Below the pieces are notes generated by a model. That model saw nothing but the letters and a program-made list of their open reading frames with translations. It had not been told where the DNA came from and ran no database searches. Shown one piece after another: positions 17,054 to 24,828 of a stretch of 64,000 nt of DNA. The position numbers and the translations under genes are program-made. Source of the DNA: Defluviicoccus sp. (GTDB lineage: Bacteria > Pseudomonadota > Alphaproteobacteria > MPNO01); NCBI GenBank assembly GCA_022823775.1, contig JAJEHI010000008.1, forward strand, positions 1-64,000. Direction: 5' to 3'. Position 1 is the stretch's first letter. The number at the start of each line of letters is the position of its first letter.

Positions 17054-18366
17054 AAGCTGTAGGCGACGTTGAGAACGACGTACCCGTCGCGCCGCGTCTC
17101 GTAGATCAGGTCTTTTTCGTCGACTTCGAGCATGACCGCCGCCTCCACGGTTGCCGCCCAGCTGTCCGACAGGTCCCGCTTCGCTTCGAAGCCCATGAGG
17201 TATGTCGAATAATCCAAGTCGGCGACGAAGCTCGCCACGAACTCGGTGGCCTCCACGTCGTTCAGCGCGAGGCGGGACGCGAAGAACACGTCGTTCTGGT
17301 ACCTGTTGGTCGACCGGCGCCCGCGCTCGTCGTAGCTCCATTCGCCCAGCAGGCTGATATCGGCCTCCGAATCGAACACCCCGCCGAACGTGTACTCGAC
17401 GCCGCCGACGAAGGCGGCATAAGCCTTTTCCTTGCCCAAAAGAGCGCCGGGCGGAGGACGGTCGATGGCTCCCTCGCGGCGAATGGCTTCGAGCTTGAAC
17501 AGCCAGGATTCGACGGTGAGCTGGGCGTCGAGCCCGTACTGCCTGATCTGCGCGTAGTGCGGCACGAGGGTGCGCGGCACCGGAAAGGGCAAGCCCGGGA
17601 TCGTTTCCAGTGTCGGTATGAACGACGGCTCGCGGCTGGTCCCGTCGAACACGCTCGCACCCACGTCGAGCGGCCCCACGGTGCGGCTGTAGCGCGCGGC
17701 GAGGTCGACATGCCATTCCCCGGCCGCGCTCTCATAGGAAACCCGCTCCCGGTCGAACGGGACGCCGGACCGGAGGCGGCCCTCGCGCCCGGGCAGGGTG
17801 CGTTCGCGGTGGAGCGGCATGGCGAAAAACTCCAGCACGCCCCAGTCGGCGGACCAGGTGAGGTGGGCCATGAGCTGGCCCATCCGGGTCTCCTCGTTCG
17901 GGTGGTCGGTCAGGTCGATCTGGTTGACGATGTTGACCAGATGATGGAATTCGGTGACGCCCCAGAACACCCGGTCTACGCCGAGCCGCGCCTCCCACTC
18001 GCCCTCGCCGAGCTCTCCGAACAACAGGAGATAGGCCTCGCGCAGGTCGGCGTTGCTGCGTTCGGGATCTGCGCTGTCGTGGCGGTAATGCGGGGTCAAG
18101 GTAAAGCTCCCGCCGTCCTCGTGTTCGAGGTAGAGCGTGGGTTCGGCGGTAAAGCCCAGGCTCCCGTCGCGCTGGCCGCGATGCCCCGCCTCGTTGGGGA
18201 ACCAGCGGCCTTCCACGGCCAGGCGGCCGGAAAGCTCCGTCTCGATCTTGCCGGTTTCGGCGGCGGCAAAGGCGTTCAGGAACGTATAGGCCGCAACGCA
18301 CGTTGCGACGGCGCCGAGGGTGCGATGAAAATTGCGTGTCAGCGGCATGCCAATCGATGTCCCCAT
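17050..18366 (-). CDS. Predicted outer-membrane beta-barrel protein
   Basis: 438 residues from ATG at 18366 (a second ATG at 18348 would also keep the leader). Residues to about 35 form a signal peptide (positive MPLTRNFHR, hydrophobic core, AFAAA-E cleavage-like site). The mature part alternates short polar and aromatic strands and ends in YSF. A C-terminal Phe after alternating hydrophobics is the BAM recognition signature. I do not recognise a named family; an alginate-export/porin-like barrel or DUF1302-like protein is possible. It is convergent with the molybdenum hydroxylase gene and divergent from the ATPase gene. Transport of a small solute is a guess. Confidence 0.7.
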   Translation of the reverse strand: MGTSIGMPLTRNFHRTLGAVATCVAAYTFLNAFAAAETGKIETELSGRLAVEGRWFPNEAGHRGQRDGSLGFTAEPTLYLEHEDGGSFTLTPHYRHDSADPERSNADLREAYLLLFGELGEGEWEARLGVDRVFWGVTEFHHLVNIVNQIDLTDHPNEETRMGQLMAHLTWSADWGVLEFFAMPLHRERTLPGREGRLRSGVPFDRERVSYESAAGEWHVDLAARYSRTVGPLDVGASVFDGTSREPSFIPTLETIPGLPFPVPRTLVPHYAQIRQYGLDAQLTVESWLFKLEAIRREGAIDRPPPGALLGKEKAYAAFVGGVEYTFGGVFDSEADISLLGEWSYDERGRRSTNRYQNDVFFASRLALNDVEATEFVASFVADLDYSTYLMGFEAKRDLSDSWAATVEAAVMLEVDEKDLIYETRRDGYVVLNVAYSF

Positions 18367-18601
18367 CTCTAGTGTGCGTCGCTGGGCGGCAGGATCATAG
18401 CTGCCCTCACATGGCTTGGCACGCTTGGGGCGCACCGACTTAGGATCACCCTCCACAGGCCACCTCCTTATTCTTGTTTCTGATCGATCATGGACTGTTA
18501 TGCTCGGACGGAGTATTTGAAGCGCGAGTACCGCGCGAGAACATCGTCCAAGTCTGTCCGACGCGAATATCGGCACTTCGGATCCTAGGCGGGAGACACA
18601 G

Positions 18602-19963
18602 ATGTTGAAGCGACTGAAACTGACCAATTTCAAGGCGTGGAAGGAAGCCGATCTGCGATTCGGCAAGGTGACCGGTTTCTTTGGCACCAACAGCGCAGGC
18701 AAGAGCAGCGTGCTACAACTCTTACTGCTGCTCAAACAGACTAGGAATGCGACGGACCGCGGCCTAGTGCTCGATTTCGGCGGGCCTTCCGACTTCGTGA
18801 ATCTTGGAACCTTTGGCGACGTCGTACACCGGCATCACGAGAAGAGGAAAATAAGTTGGCTCCTCGACTGGTCTCTTCCTGAGACACTGAAGATCAGCCA
18901 ACGAGCGGCATCCCCAAGCCCTCTCTCATTGGAGGGAAATTCTCTTGAGACTCGATGTGCGGTTGGTCTGTGGCGCGAACGCCTGTGGCCGCATTCGTTG
19001 GCCTACAAGTTCGATCAGGTGGAATTTCTTGTGGAATCTCAAGTTGGGTCGGAGAACAAGTTCAAGCTTGATACGACGGCTGCTGATTTCAGGTTTGTAC
19101 GTAATCAGGGTCGAGCATGGCCCCTTTCGCACCCAATCAAAACGCATTTGTTTCCAAATGAAATGATGCGCTTTTATCAGAATGCGGACTTTCTACGCAA
19201 TTTCGAGCTAGAATATGAACGTTTAATGGACTCAATATACTACTTGGGGCCGCTCCGGGAGTATCCGCAGCGAGAATACGGTTGGGCAGGCTCAAGCCCT
19301 GGAGATGTTGGACGGCGCGGAGAAAGTACCGTGGATGCAATACTCGCCGCCACTCGCGACGGACAGACGAGGAGCCTTGGCTATAAGAAGCGGAAAAAGA
19401 CATTCCAGGAGATGATAGCGTATTGGCTAAGCGAGCTGGGGCTGATTCAGGAGTTTGAAATCAAGGAAATTGCGAAAGGCACGAACCTATATCGAGCGAG
19501 AGTAAAGACCTCCCAGTCAAGTCCTTGGACCCTCTTGACCGACGTCGGGTTCGGGGTCTCCCAAGTTCTTCCGGCGCTGGTTCTCCTGTACTACGTCCCG
19601 GAGGGTTCAACCGTGCTAATGGAGCAGCCCGAGATACATCTCCATCCGGCCGTGCAGAGTGAACTGGCAGATGTCATGTTGAATGTCGCCGAGGCCCGGA
19701 ACGTGCAGATCATCGTCGAGAGCCATAGCGAACACCTGATGCGGCGCTTGCAGCGCCGAGTGGCCGAGGAGGAGGCGGCTTCCGAGGATGTCAGGTTGTA
19801 TTTCGTCTCCACCAACGGAAGCCAGGCACAGGCTTGCGATCTGCATCTCAACAGATGGGGTGAAATCGAGAACTGGCCGGATAATTTTTTTGGGGACGAA
19901 CTGGGAGAGATCACGGCGATTAGCGAAGCATCTTTGAAAAGAAAATTGGAGCAATCTCAATGA
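18602..19963 (+). CDS. AAA-family (OLD/SMC-like, DUF3696-type) ATPase of a candidate defence module
   Basis: 453 residues; GGGAG lies 6 nt before the ATG. Walker A is GTNSAGKS at 28-35, after the typical LKRLKLTNFKAWKEADLRFG strand. The C-terminal half has an ABC-like signature region (GFGVSQVLPAL), a Walker B variant VLMEQPEIHLHP with E341/Q342 in place of the usual D/E, and a switch His in IIVESHSEHLMRRLQRR. The end (RWGEIENWPDNFF) fits the DUF3696 tail. No TOPRIM, HNH, HEPN or helicase domain is seen. G+C is near half (29 of 60 in the line at 18841) against about two thirds around it, so transfer is likely. Its stop overlaps the PIN gene start (ATGA). Probably a sensor or gate for the nuclease; that role is inferred. 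Confidence 0.85.
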   Translation: MLKRLKLTNFKAWKEADLRFGKVTGFFGTNSAGKSSVLQLLLLLKQTRNATDRGLVLDFGGPSDFVNLGTFGDVVHRHHEKRKISWLLDWSLPETLKISQRAASPSPLSLEGNSLETRCAVGLWRERLWPHSLAYKFDQVEFLVESQVGSENKFKLDTTAADFRFVRNQGRAWPLSHPIKTHLFPNEMMRFYQNADFLRNFELEYERLMDSIYYLGPLREYPQREYGWAGSSPGDVGRRGESTVDAILAATRDGQTRSLGYKKRKKTFQEMIAYWLSELGLIQEFEIKEIAKGTNLYRARVKTSQSSPWTLLTDVGFGVSQVLPALVLLYYVPEGSTVLMEQPEIHLHPAVQSELADVMLNVAEARNVQIIVESHSEHLMRRLQRRVAEEEAASEDVRLYFVSTNGSQAQACDLHLNRWGEIENWPDNFFGDELGEITAISEASLKRKLEQSQ

Positions 19964-20433
19964 TGGTTTATGTCATGGATACAAATGTTGCCGTAGCTGC
20001 TAACGGTAGAGACACTCACGCCGATACTGCGTGTCAGTTGGCCTGTGTGAAAAGGATAAGGGCCTTGATCGACGAGGGGATCCTAGGCGTCGATGATAAA
20101 GGCTTGATTGTAAAAGAATACGCCGATCGTTTGAACTTTTCAGGCGCTCCCGGTGCTGGCGATGCGTTTTTCCGGTACGTCTTTGATCAGCAATATCGGG
20201 AAGACCGTATTCGTCGAGTCACCGTGCATCCGTCAAGCGACGTTGATCGGGGGTTTGAAGAACTACCCACAAACGACTTCGACCCGTCGGACCGGAAGTT
20301 CCTGGCCGTCGCGGTGGTCGCCGATGCGGTGGTGCTGAACGCCACCGACAGCGACTGGGAAGAACACGCTGACCTGATGAACGAGTTGGGTGTGGGGGTC
20401 GAACAGCTTTGTCCCCAGCATGCCAACAAGTGA
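19960..20433 (+). CDS. PIN-like domain nuclease partner of the AAA ATPase
   Basis: 157 residues, started at the ATG overlapping the ATPase stop (a second ATG follows at once). The fold pattern is PIN: first strand VYVMDTNVAVAANG with D7, then E53 in LIVKEYADRL, D111 in DPSDRKFLAVAV, and D130/D132 in NATDSDW. That gives the four acidic residues that bind Mg2+ or Mn2+ in ribonucleases such as VapC. No antitoxin gene is adjacent; the translationally coupled ATPase takes that place. From memory, PIN-like proteins with DTNV..VANG and DPSDRKF recur beside DUF3696 ATPases, but I know of no assigned function. RNA cleavage is inferred from the fold. Confidence 0.75.
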   Translation: MMVYVMDTNVAVAANGRDTHADTACQLACVKRIRALIDEGILGVDDKGLIVKEYADRLNFSGAPGAGDAFFRYVFDQQYREDRIRRVTVHPSSDVDRGFEELPTNDFDPSDRKFLAVAVVADAVVLNATDSDWEEHADLMNELGVGVEQLCPQHANK

Positions 20434-20460
20434 AGTCGATCGAGAAAAAATAACGGTGCA

Positions 20461-21123
20461 ATGCCTTTGAACCGGAAGTATCCCAGAACACCGTACTGGC
20501 CCTACTCCCCTGCCGTCGGTCGCGAGGACGGGTTGCATCCTGATCCCCGCTGGTTCGTAGGGACGCCTGTCATCGTAACCGAGAAACTCGACGGCAGCAA
20601 TATTCTCCTGCACGACGGCAAGGTCTATGGGCGCAGCGTGTCCGCCCCGTCCGAAGCGAAATGGACGGCGATGGTCAAGAAGCACCATGCTTGGAAAGTG
20701 ACCGAACGCGATGTCTATCTCTATGGCGAGGACATCTACGGCGTGCACAGCATCGCCTACGGGCCCGTGCCGGAGGACCGGACGTTCTATGCTTTCGCAC
20801 TCCGCGACAGAGCTGGCGCATTCGCCTCGTTCGCCGATGTAGAGGCCTATGCCAGTCGGTACATTATCCCTGTGGTGCCCGTGCTGTTCAGAGGAGAATT
20901 TTGTTCCGTTTCAGAGCTACGCGCTTTCATCGAGAACGCTCACGCCGAGCCATCCATCCTCGGCGGGCCTCGCGAAGGCGTCGTGGTGCGGCTGGCGTCT
21001 GGGTTTCCCGCATCCGAGTTCCCGCTCAGTGTCTGCAAGAGCGTTCGCGCCGGCCATGTGCAGAGCGACGCGCATTGGACGAAAAACTGGCAGCCCTGCA
21101 AGATCGCGCCAAGCCCTGCCTAG
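20461..21123 (+). CDS. ATP-dependent RNA ligase (Rnl2/Rnl5-like nucleotidyltransferase)
   Basis: 220 residues. All core motifs of the RNA ligase nucleotidyltransferase family can be read: motif I EKLDGSN with the adenylated Lys K42, the GRS at 57-59, motif III LYGEDIYGVHSIAY (87-100), motif IIIa FYAFALRD, motif IV EGVVVR (172-177), and motif V CKSVRAGHVQSDAHW (192-206). Such enzymes seal nicked or broken RNA via ligase-AMP and RNA-adenylate. There is no N- or C-terminal extra domain, so this is a minimal ligase. It begins 27 nt after the PIN gene on the same strand and shares the lowered G+C, which suggests one operon with the ATPase and nuclease. Confidence 0.85.
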   Translation: MPLNRKYPRTPYWPYSPAVGREDGLHPDPRWFVGTPVIVTEKLDGSNILLHDGKVYGRSVSAPSEAKWTAMVKKHHAWKVTERDVYLYGEDIYGVHSIAYGPVPEDRTFYAFALRDRAGAFASFADVEAYASRYIIPVVPVLFRGEFCSVSELRAFIENAHAEPSILGGPREGVVVRLASGFPASEFPLSVCKSVRAGHVQSDAHWTKNWQPCKIAPSPA

Positions 21124-21177
21124 CGAATGGATGTCTCTCGGAGAACCCGATACGCGGCCTCACAAAGGAAACACCCG

Positions 21178-21606
21178 ATGAAAATCACCCCCGTCCATCC
21201 CGGCACGCCGCTGCCGGAGCACAACATGCCGTTCGTGCCGGCGTTTTCGGTCGAGGGCGGGCGGACGCTCTGGCTCGCCGGGATGGGGCCGGTGCCGATC
21301 TACCACAAGCACCCGCACGACCCGGTCGAGGAAGCGCAATGGTACGAGGGCGGATTCCGCGTCCAGTGCGAGCGGACCTTCGAGAATATCGAGCGGATCC
21401 TCGGCGCCGCCGGCGCCGACCTCGCCAACATCGTGAAGATGACCCAGTACCTCACCCACGTGATGCGCGACCAGGACACGCTCAACGAGATCACGTGGGA
21501 GCTGTTCGGGCGCGAGCGCATGCCGCCCCGGACGCTGCTCGGCGTGCCGACGCTGGCGCACGAGGACATGCTGCTGGAGATCGACGTGGTGGCGCAGGTT
21601 CCCTAG
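21178..21606 (+). CDS. RidA/YjgF/YER057c family protein
   Basis: 142 residues from the ATG after AAGGAA; G+C returns to the window norm here. RidA enzymes deaminate reactive enamine/imine intermediates as trimers. The conserved C-terminal PPRTLLGVPTLAHEDMLLEI block carries the Arg that holds the substrate carboxylate and the acidic residue near the end. It is 57 nt before the TauD-type dioxygenase and likely belongs to that operon rather than to the RNA ligase. The subfamily and native substrate are uncertain. Confidence 0.85.
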   Translation: MKITPVHPGTPLPEHNMPFVPAFSVEGGRTLWLAGMGPVPIYHKHPHDPVEEAQWYEGGFRVQCERTFENIERILGAAGADLANIVKMTQYLTHVMRDQDTLNEITWELFGRERMPPRTLLGVPTLAHEDMLLEIDVVAQVP

Positions 21607-21663
21607 CGTCCGGCCGCGAAATGTCGTCTAATCCGACGCGCGAGAAGACCGGATGGAGAGGCC

Positions 21664-22494
21664 ATGTCCATCATCGTAAGTCCGCTTTCCGAGACGATCG
21701 GAGCCCGGATCGAGGGCGTCGATCTGAGTCGCGAGCTCGATGCCCGGACCTTCGATACCATCAAGAACGCGCTGTTCGAGCACGCCATCATCGTGGTCCC
21801 CCGCCAGACGCTCGACGAGGACGACCAGGAGCGTTTCTGCCGCTATTTCGGCGAGCTCGAGATGGTACGCTCCGGCCAGGCGCTGGGCCGCGACCATCCG
21901 GCGGTGCTGATGATCACCAATGTCACGGACTCCGGCCGTCCGACCGCGCTCGAGGACGGCGAGATGATGTTTCACTACGACCAGTGCTATTACGAGAACC
22001 CGGCGCTGGGCTCGACGCTCTACGCCATCGAGGTGCCGGACGAGGGCGGCAACACGCTGTTCGCAAACTGCCGGCTCGCGTACGAGGCGCTGGACGACGG
22101 CTGGAAGGCGCGGCTCGACGGGCTGAAGGCGCTACATTACTACGACTACAAGCGCGACCCGACGCTCCGCCCGTCGACGATCAACCCGGACGCGCCGCAA
22201 TGGGTCCATCCGGTGGTGCGCACCCACCCCGAGACCGGGCGCAAGGCGATCTACGTCAACCGGCTGATGACGCTCTGGATCGAGGGCATCGACTGCGACG
22301 AGAGCGATGAGATCCTCGACCACCTGTTCGCCCATATCGAGAAACCGGAATTCGTCTACGAGCACGAATGGACGGTGGGTGAGTTGATCATGTGGGACAA
22401 TCGCTGTTCGGCGCACGCGCGCACCTGGTTTTCGCCCGAGAAGCGGCGGATGATGCGCCGGGTGACGGTGCGCGATCCCCACCCCGTCGTCTAG
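21664..22494 (+). CDS. TauD/TfdA family Fe(II)/2-oxoglutarate dioxygenase
   Basis: 276 residues; GGAGAGG precedes the ATG. The iron triad is H104-x-D106 (FHYDQ) and H251 (WDNRCSAHART); R265/R266 in RRMMRRVTV binds 2-oxoglutarate. Members oxidise small substrates such as taurine, 2,4-D or other carboxylates and sulfonates, releasing CO2 and succinate. Neighbours are a RidA protein upstream and a reductive-dehalogenase-like iron-sulfur protein 8 nt downstream, which suggests breakdown of a halogenated or N-containing acid. The substrate is not deducible. Confidence 0.9.
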   Translation: MSIIVSPLSETIGARIEGVDLSRELDARTFDTIKNALFEHAIIVVPRQTLDEDDQERFCRYFGELEMVRSGQALGRDHPAVLMITNVTDSGRPTALEDGEMMFHYDQCYYENPALGSTLYAIEVPDEGGNTLFANCRLAYEALDDGWKARLDGLKALHYYDYKRDPTLRPSTINPDAPQWVHPVVRTHPETGRKAIYVNRLMTLWIEGIDCDESDEILDHLFAHIEKPEFVYEHEWTVGELIMWDNRCSAHARTWFSPEKRRMMRRVTVRDPHPVV

Positions 22495-22502
22495 GGCAAG
22501 AC

Positions 22503-23471
22503 GTGGGCACGATCGACGTCGAAAAGGCCGAACGACCCACGCGCGGTCGTGTCGGCGGTACCGACAAGGACCGGGCGGCCCGGTTCCGCGCCCGCTTCCC
22601 GCCATCGGCCAAGCGGAGCCTCTATATCCGCGACAAGATCCTGCTCCCCGCCCGCGAGCCGCCGGTCAATCCCGAGCGCAGCGAGGTCGGCGACCCGGCC
22701 GAGACCGCCCGGCAAATCCGCGACATGGCGCGCGAGATGGGGGCGGACGCGGTCGGCATCGCCGAATACGACCCGCGCTTCGCCTTCACCCAGGCCGGCG
22801 ATCCGGAGCACACGGCGGTCGTCGTGTTCGGGATCGCCATGTCCTACGACAACATGGCCGATATCGGCCCGCGCTCGCAGGAGGAGGTGCACCGGGTCTA
22901 CCACGCGCTCGACGATATCGGGGTGAGGCTCGCCCACCAGATCGCCGCGTTCGGCTACTCGGCGAGGATGCAGCCCAACGAGGGCGACATCCCGCTCCCG
23001 GCGCTCGCCTGGCTCGCCGGCCTCGGCGAGCTCGGCAAGCACGGCTCGTTGATCTCGCCCGAGCTCGGTTCCTCCTTCCGGCTCGGCGCGGTGACCACCG
23101 ACATGCCGCTCGAGCCCGACGGGCCGGCCGATTTCGGCATCGACGAGGTGTGCGCCAAGTGCGGGGTGTGCACCCGCTTCTGTCCCGGCGACGCGATCAA
23201 GCCCGACAAGGAGACCGTCAACGGGATCGAGCGCTGGCACGTCGACACGCCGGCCTGCGAGCCGTGGTTTCACAAGCTCTACGGCTGCAAGATCTGCCTG
23301 ATGGTGTGCCCGCTCAACAGCCGCGGCGTGTTCGGCGAGGACTTCAAGCGCGCCTCGCGCGTCCTCGTCGACGCGAAGGATGCGGACGGGATGCTGCGCC
23401 TGATCGAGGAGCGCACCGACATGCGCTACGAGGACTTCGACGACACGGCGAAGCCCGGCGAGGACGGTTAG
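22503..23471 (+). CDS. Reductive dehalogenase/QueG-like 4Fe-4S protein
   Basis: 322 residues from GTG at 22503; an earlier in-frame ATG lies inside the dioxygenase gene and is rejected. The N-terminal two thirds resembles the B12-binding domain of reductive dehalogenases and epoxyqueuosine reductases (AREMGADAVGIAEYDPRFAF, GLGELGKHGSLISPELGSSFRLG). The C-terminus has two clusters: C217, C220, C223, C227 and C262, C265, C269. No Tat signal is seen, so it is cytoplasmic, as in the respiration-independent dehalogenases. It overlaps the end of the convergent TRAP permease gene by 4 nt. Cobalamin use and dehalogenation are inferred from the family. Confidence 0.8.
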   Translation: MGTIDVEKAERPTRGRVGGTDKDRAARFRARFPPSAKRSLYIRDKILLPAREPPVNPERSEVGDPAETARQIRDMAREMGADAVGIAEYDPRFAFTQAGDPEHTAVVVFGIAMSYDNMADIGPRSQEEVHRVYHALDDIGVRLAHQIAAFGYSARMQPNEGDIPLPALAWLAGLGELGKHGSLISPELGSSFRLGAVTTDMPLEPDGPADFGIDEVCAKCGVCTRFCPGDAIKPDKETVNGIERWHVDTPACEPWFHKLYGCKICLMVCPLNSRGVFGEDFKRASRVLVDAKDADGMLRLIEERTDMRYEDFDDTAKPGEDG

Positions 23472-24826
23472 CCCATCGTCCTGGGCAGCCAGAGGACGAT
23501 CCCCGGGAACGCCAACAGCACCGCGACCGTGACCACGTCGGCGACGAAGAACGGGCCGATCCCGCGGAACACGTCCTGAAGCGGAATCGCGAGCGAGCGG
23601 CCTTCGGCGTCGCGAAGCTCGCGCGATACCCCCGCGACGACGAAGCAGTTGAGCCCGATCGGCGGAGTGATCAGGCAGATCTCCGCCATCTTGACGACGA
23701 TGATCCCGAACCAGATCGGGTCGTAGCCGAGCGCGACCACCGCCGGGAACACCACCGGCAGGGTGAGCACCAGCATCCCGATCGCGTCCATGAACATGCC
23801 GAGCACGGCATAGGCGAGCAGGATGCAGATCATGATCAGGATGGGCGGCATGTCGAGCGTGACCACCCAGTCGGCGAAGGCGCTCGGCAGCCCGGCGAAG
23901 CCGAGGAAGCGGACGAACAGGAAGACGCCCCAGATCAGCGTGAAGATCATCACGGTGAGCTTGGCCGTTTCCATCAGCGCCTCATGGAGCCGGCCGCGCA
24001 TCTCGCCCAGCGCGCGTTCGCGCCAGGCCCTGAGCGCGTAGAAGCCGAACACCACCATCGCGCCCAGCGCGCCCGCCTCGGTCGGGGTCGCCGCGCCGGT
24101 ATAGAGCGCCCCGAAGATGACGCCGACGACGATGAAGATCGGCAGCGTGCCCGGCAGGCTCCCGAAGCGCTCGCGCCAGGTGAAGCCGCCGATCGGCCGG
24201 CCGAGCTCGGGGCGGAGCTTGCACATGCCGACGATCAGCCCGGCATAGATCAGCGCCGACACGATCCCCGGCAGGAAGCCGGCGAGCAGCAGCCGGCCCA
24301 CCGATTCCTCCACGATGATGGCGTAGACGACGAGGATCGCCGACGGCGGTATCAGCGAGGCGAGGGTGCCGCCCGCGGCGATCACCCCGGCCGTGAGCCG
24401 CCGGTCGTAGCCGTTGCGCAGCATGTCGGGGATCGCCACGCGCGAGAAGACGGCCGCCGTCGCGGTCGAGGCGCCGGAGACCGCGGCGAATCCGGCGGTC
24501 GCGAACACGGTCGCCACCGCGAGCCCGCCCGGCACCCAGCCGAACCAGCGCCTCGCCGCCTCGAACAGCCGCGAGGTGAGCCCGGCATAGAAGGCGAGAA
24601 AACCGATCAGGATGAACAGCGGCAGCACCGAGAGCGGGTAGGTGACGGTCTTCGAGTGCGGGATCGTGCCGGCGATGGCGCCCGCGATGTCCCAGTTCTT
24701 GAGGGCGAGCAGGCCGAGAAAGCCGGTCAGCGCCGCGGCGACGAAAACCCGAACCCCGACGACCACCATCGCGATGAGGAGGCACACCCCGCCGATGCCG
24801 ATGGTGAAATTGTCGAGGCCGAACAT
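23468..24826 (-). CDS. TRAP transporter large permease (DctM-type), system 1
   Basis: 452 residues, about a dozen membrane helices. Seen: the DctM hallmarks VSGASTATAAVFSRVAIPDMLRNGY, IPPSAILVVYA, GLPSAFADWVV and MFMDAIGMLVLTLPVVFPAV. It forms the Na+-coupled channel with the DctQ partner. The start ATG at 24826 lies 2 nt after the DctQ stop. A longer frame open upstream is antisense-like noise through the small permease. It is last in a receptor-Q-M operon. Confidence 0.93.
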   Translation of the reverse strand: MFGLDNFTIGIGGVCLLIAMVVVGVRVFVAAALTGFLGLLALKNWDIAGAIAGTIPHSKTVTYPLSVLPLFILIGFLAFYAGLTSRLFEAARRWFGWVPGGLAVATVFATAGFAAVSGASTATAAVFSRVAIPDMLRNGYDRRLTAGVIAAGGTLASLIPPSAILVVYAIIVEESVGRLLLAGFLPGIVSALIYAGLIVGMCKLRPELGRPIGGFTWRERFGSLPGTLPIFIVVGVIFGALYTGAATPTEAGALGAMVVFGFYALRAWRERALGEMRGRLHEALMETAKLTVMIFTLIWGVFLFVRFLGFAGLPSAFADWVVTLDMPPILIMICILLAYAVLGMFMDAIGMLVLTLPVVFPAVVALGYDPIWFGIIVVKMAEICLITPPIGLNCFVVAGVSRELRDAEGRSLAIPLQDVFRGIGPFFVADVVTVAVLLAFPGIVLWLPRTMG

Positions 24827-24828
24827 CG

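Noticed and set aside
13981-18372. A very long open frame on the plus strand through several genes
   Set aside because: It runs antisense or out of frame through the TPR, molybdenum hydroxylase and outer-membrane genes; the protein is low-complexity Arg/Gly/Pro, as expected of a shadow frame in GC-rich DNA.
19960-20433. PIN gene as a VapC-type toxin of a VapBC pair
   Set aside because: No small antitoxin gene precedes it; the upstream coupled gene is an ATPase of 453 residues.
18602-20433. Gabija, PARIS, Septu or RloC/PrrC assignment of the ATPase pair
   Set aside because: No TOPRIM, UvrD helicase, HNH or HEPN/ACNase domain is visible in either protein.
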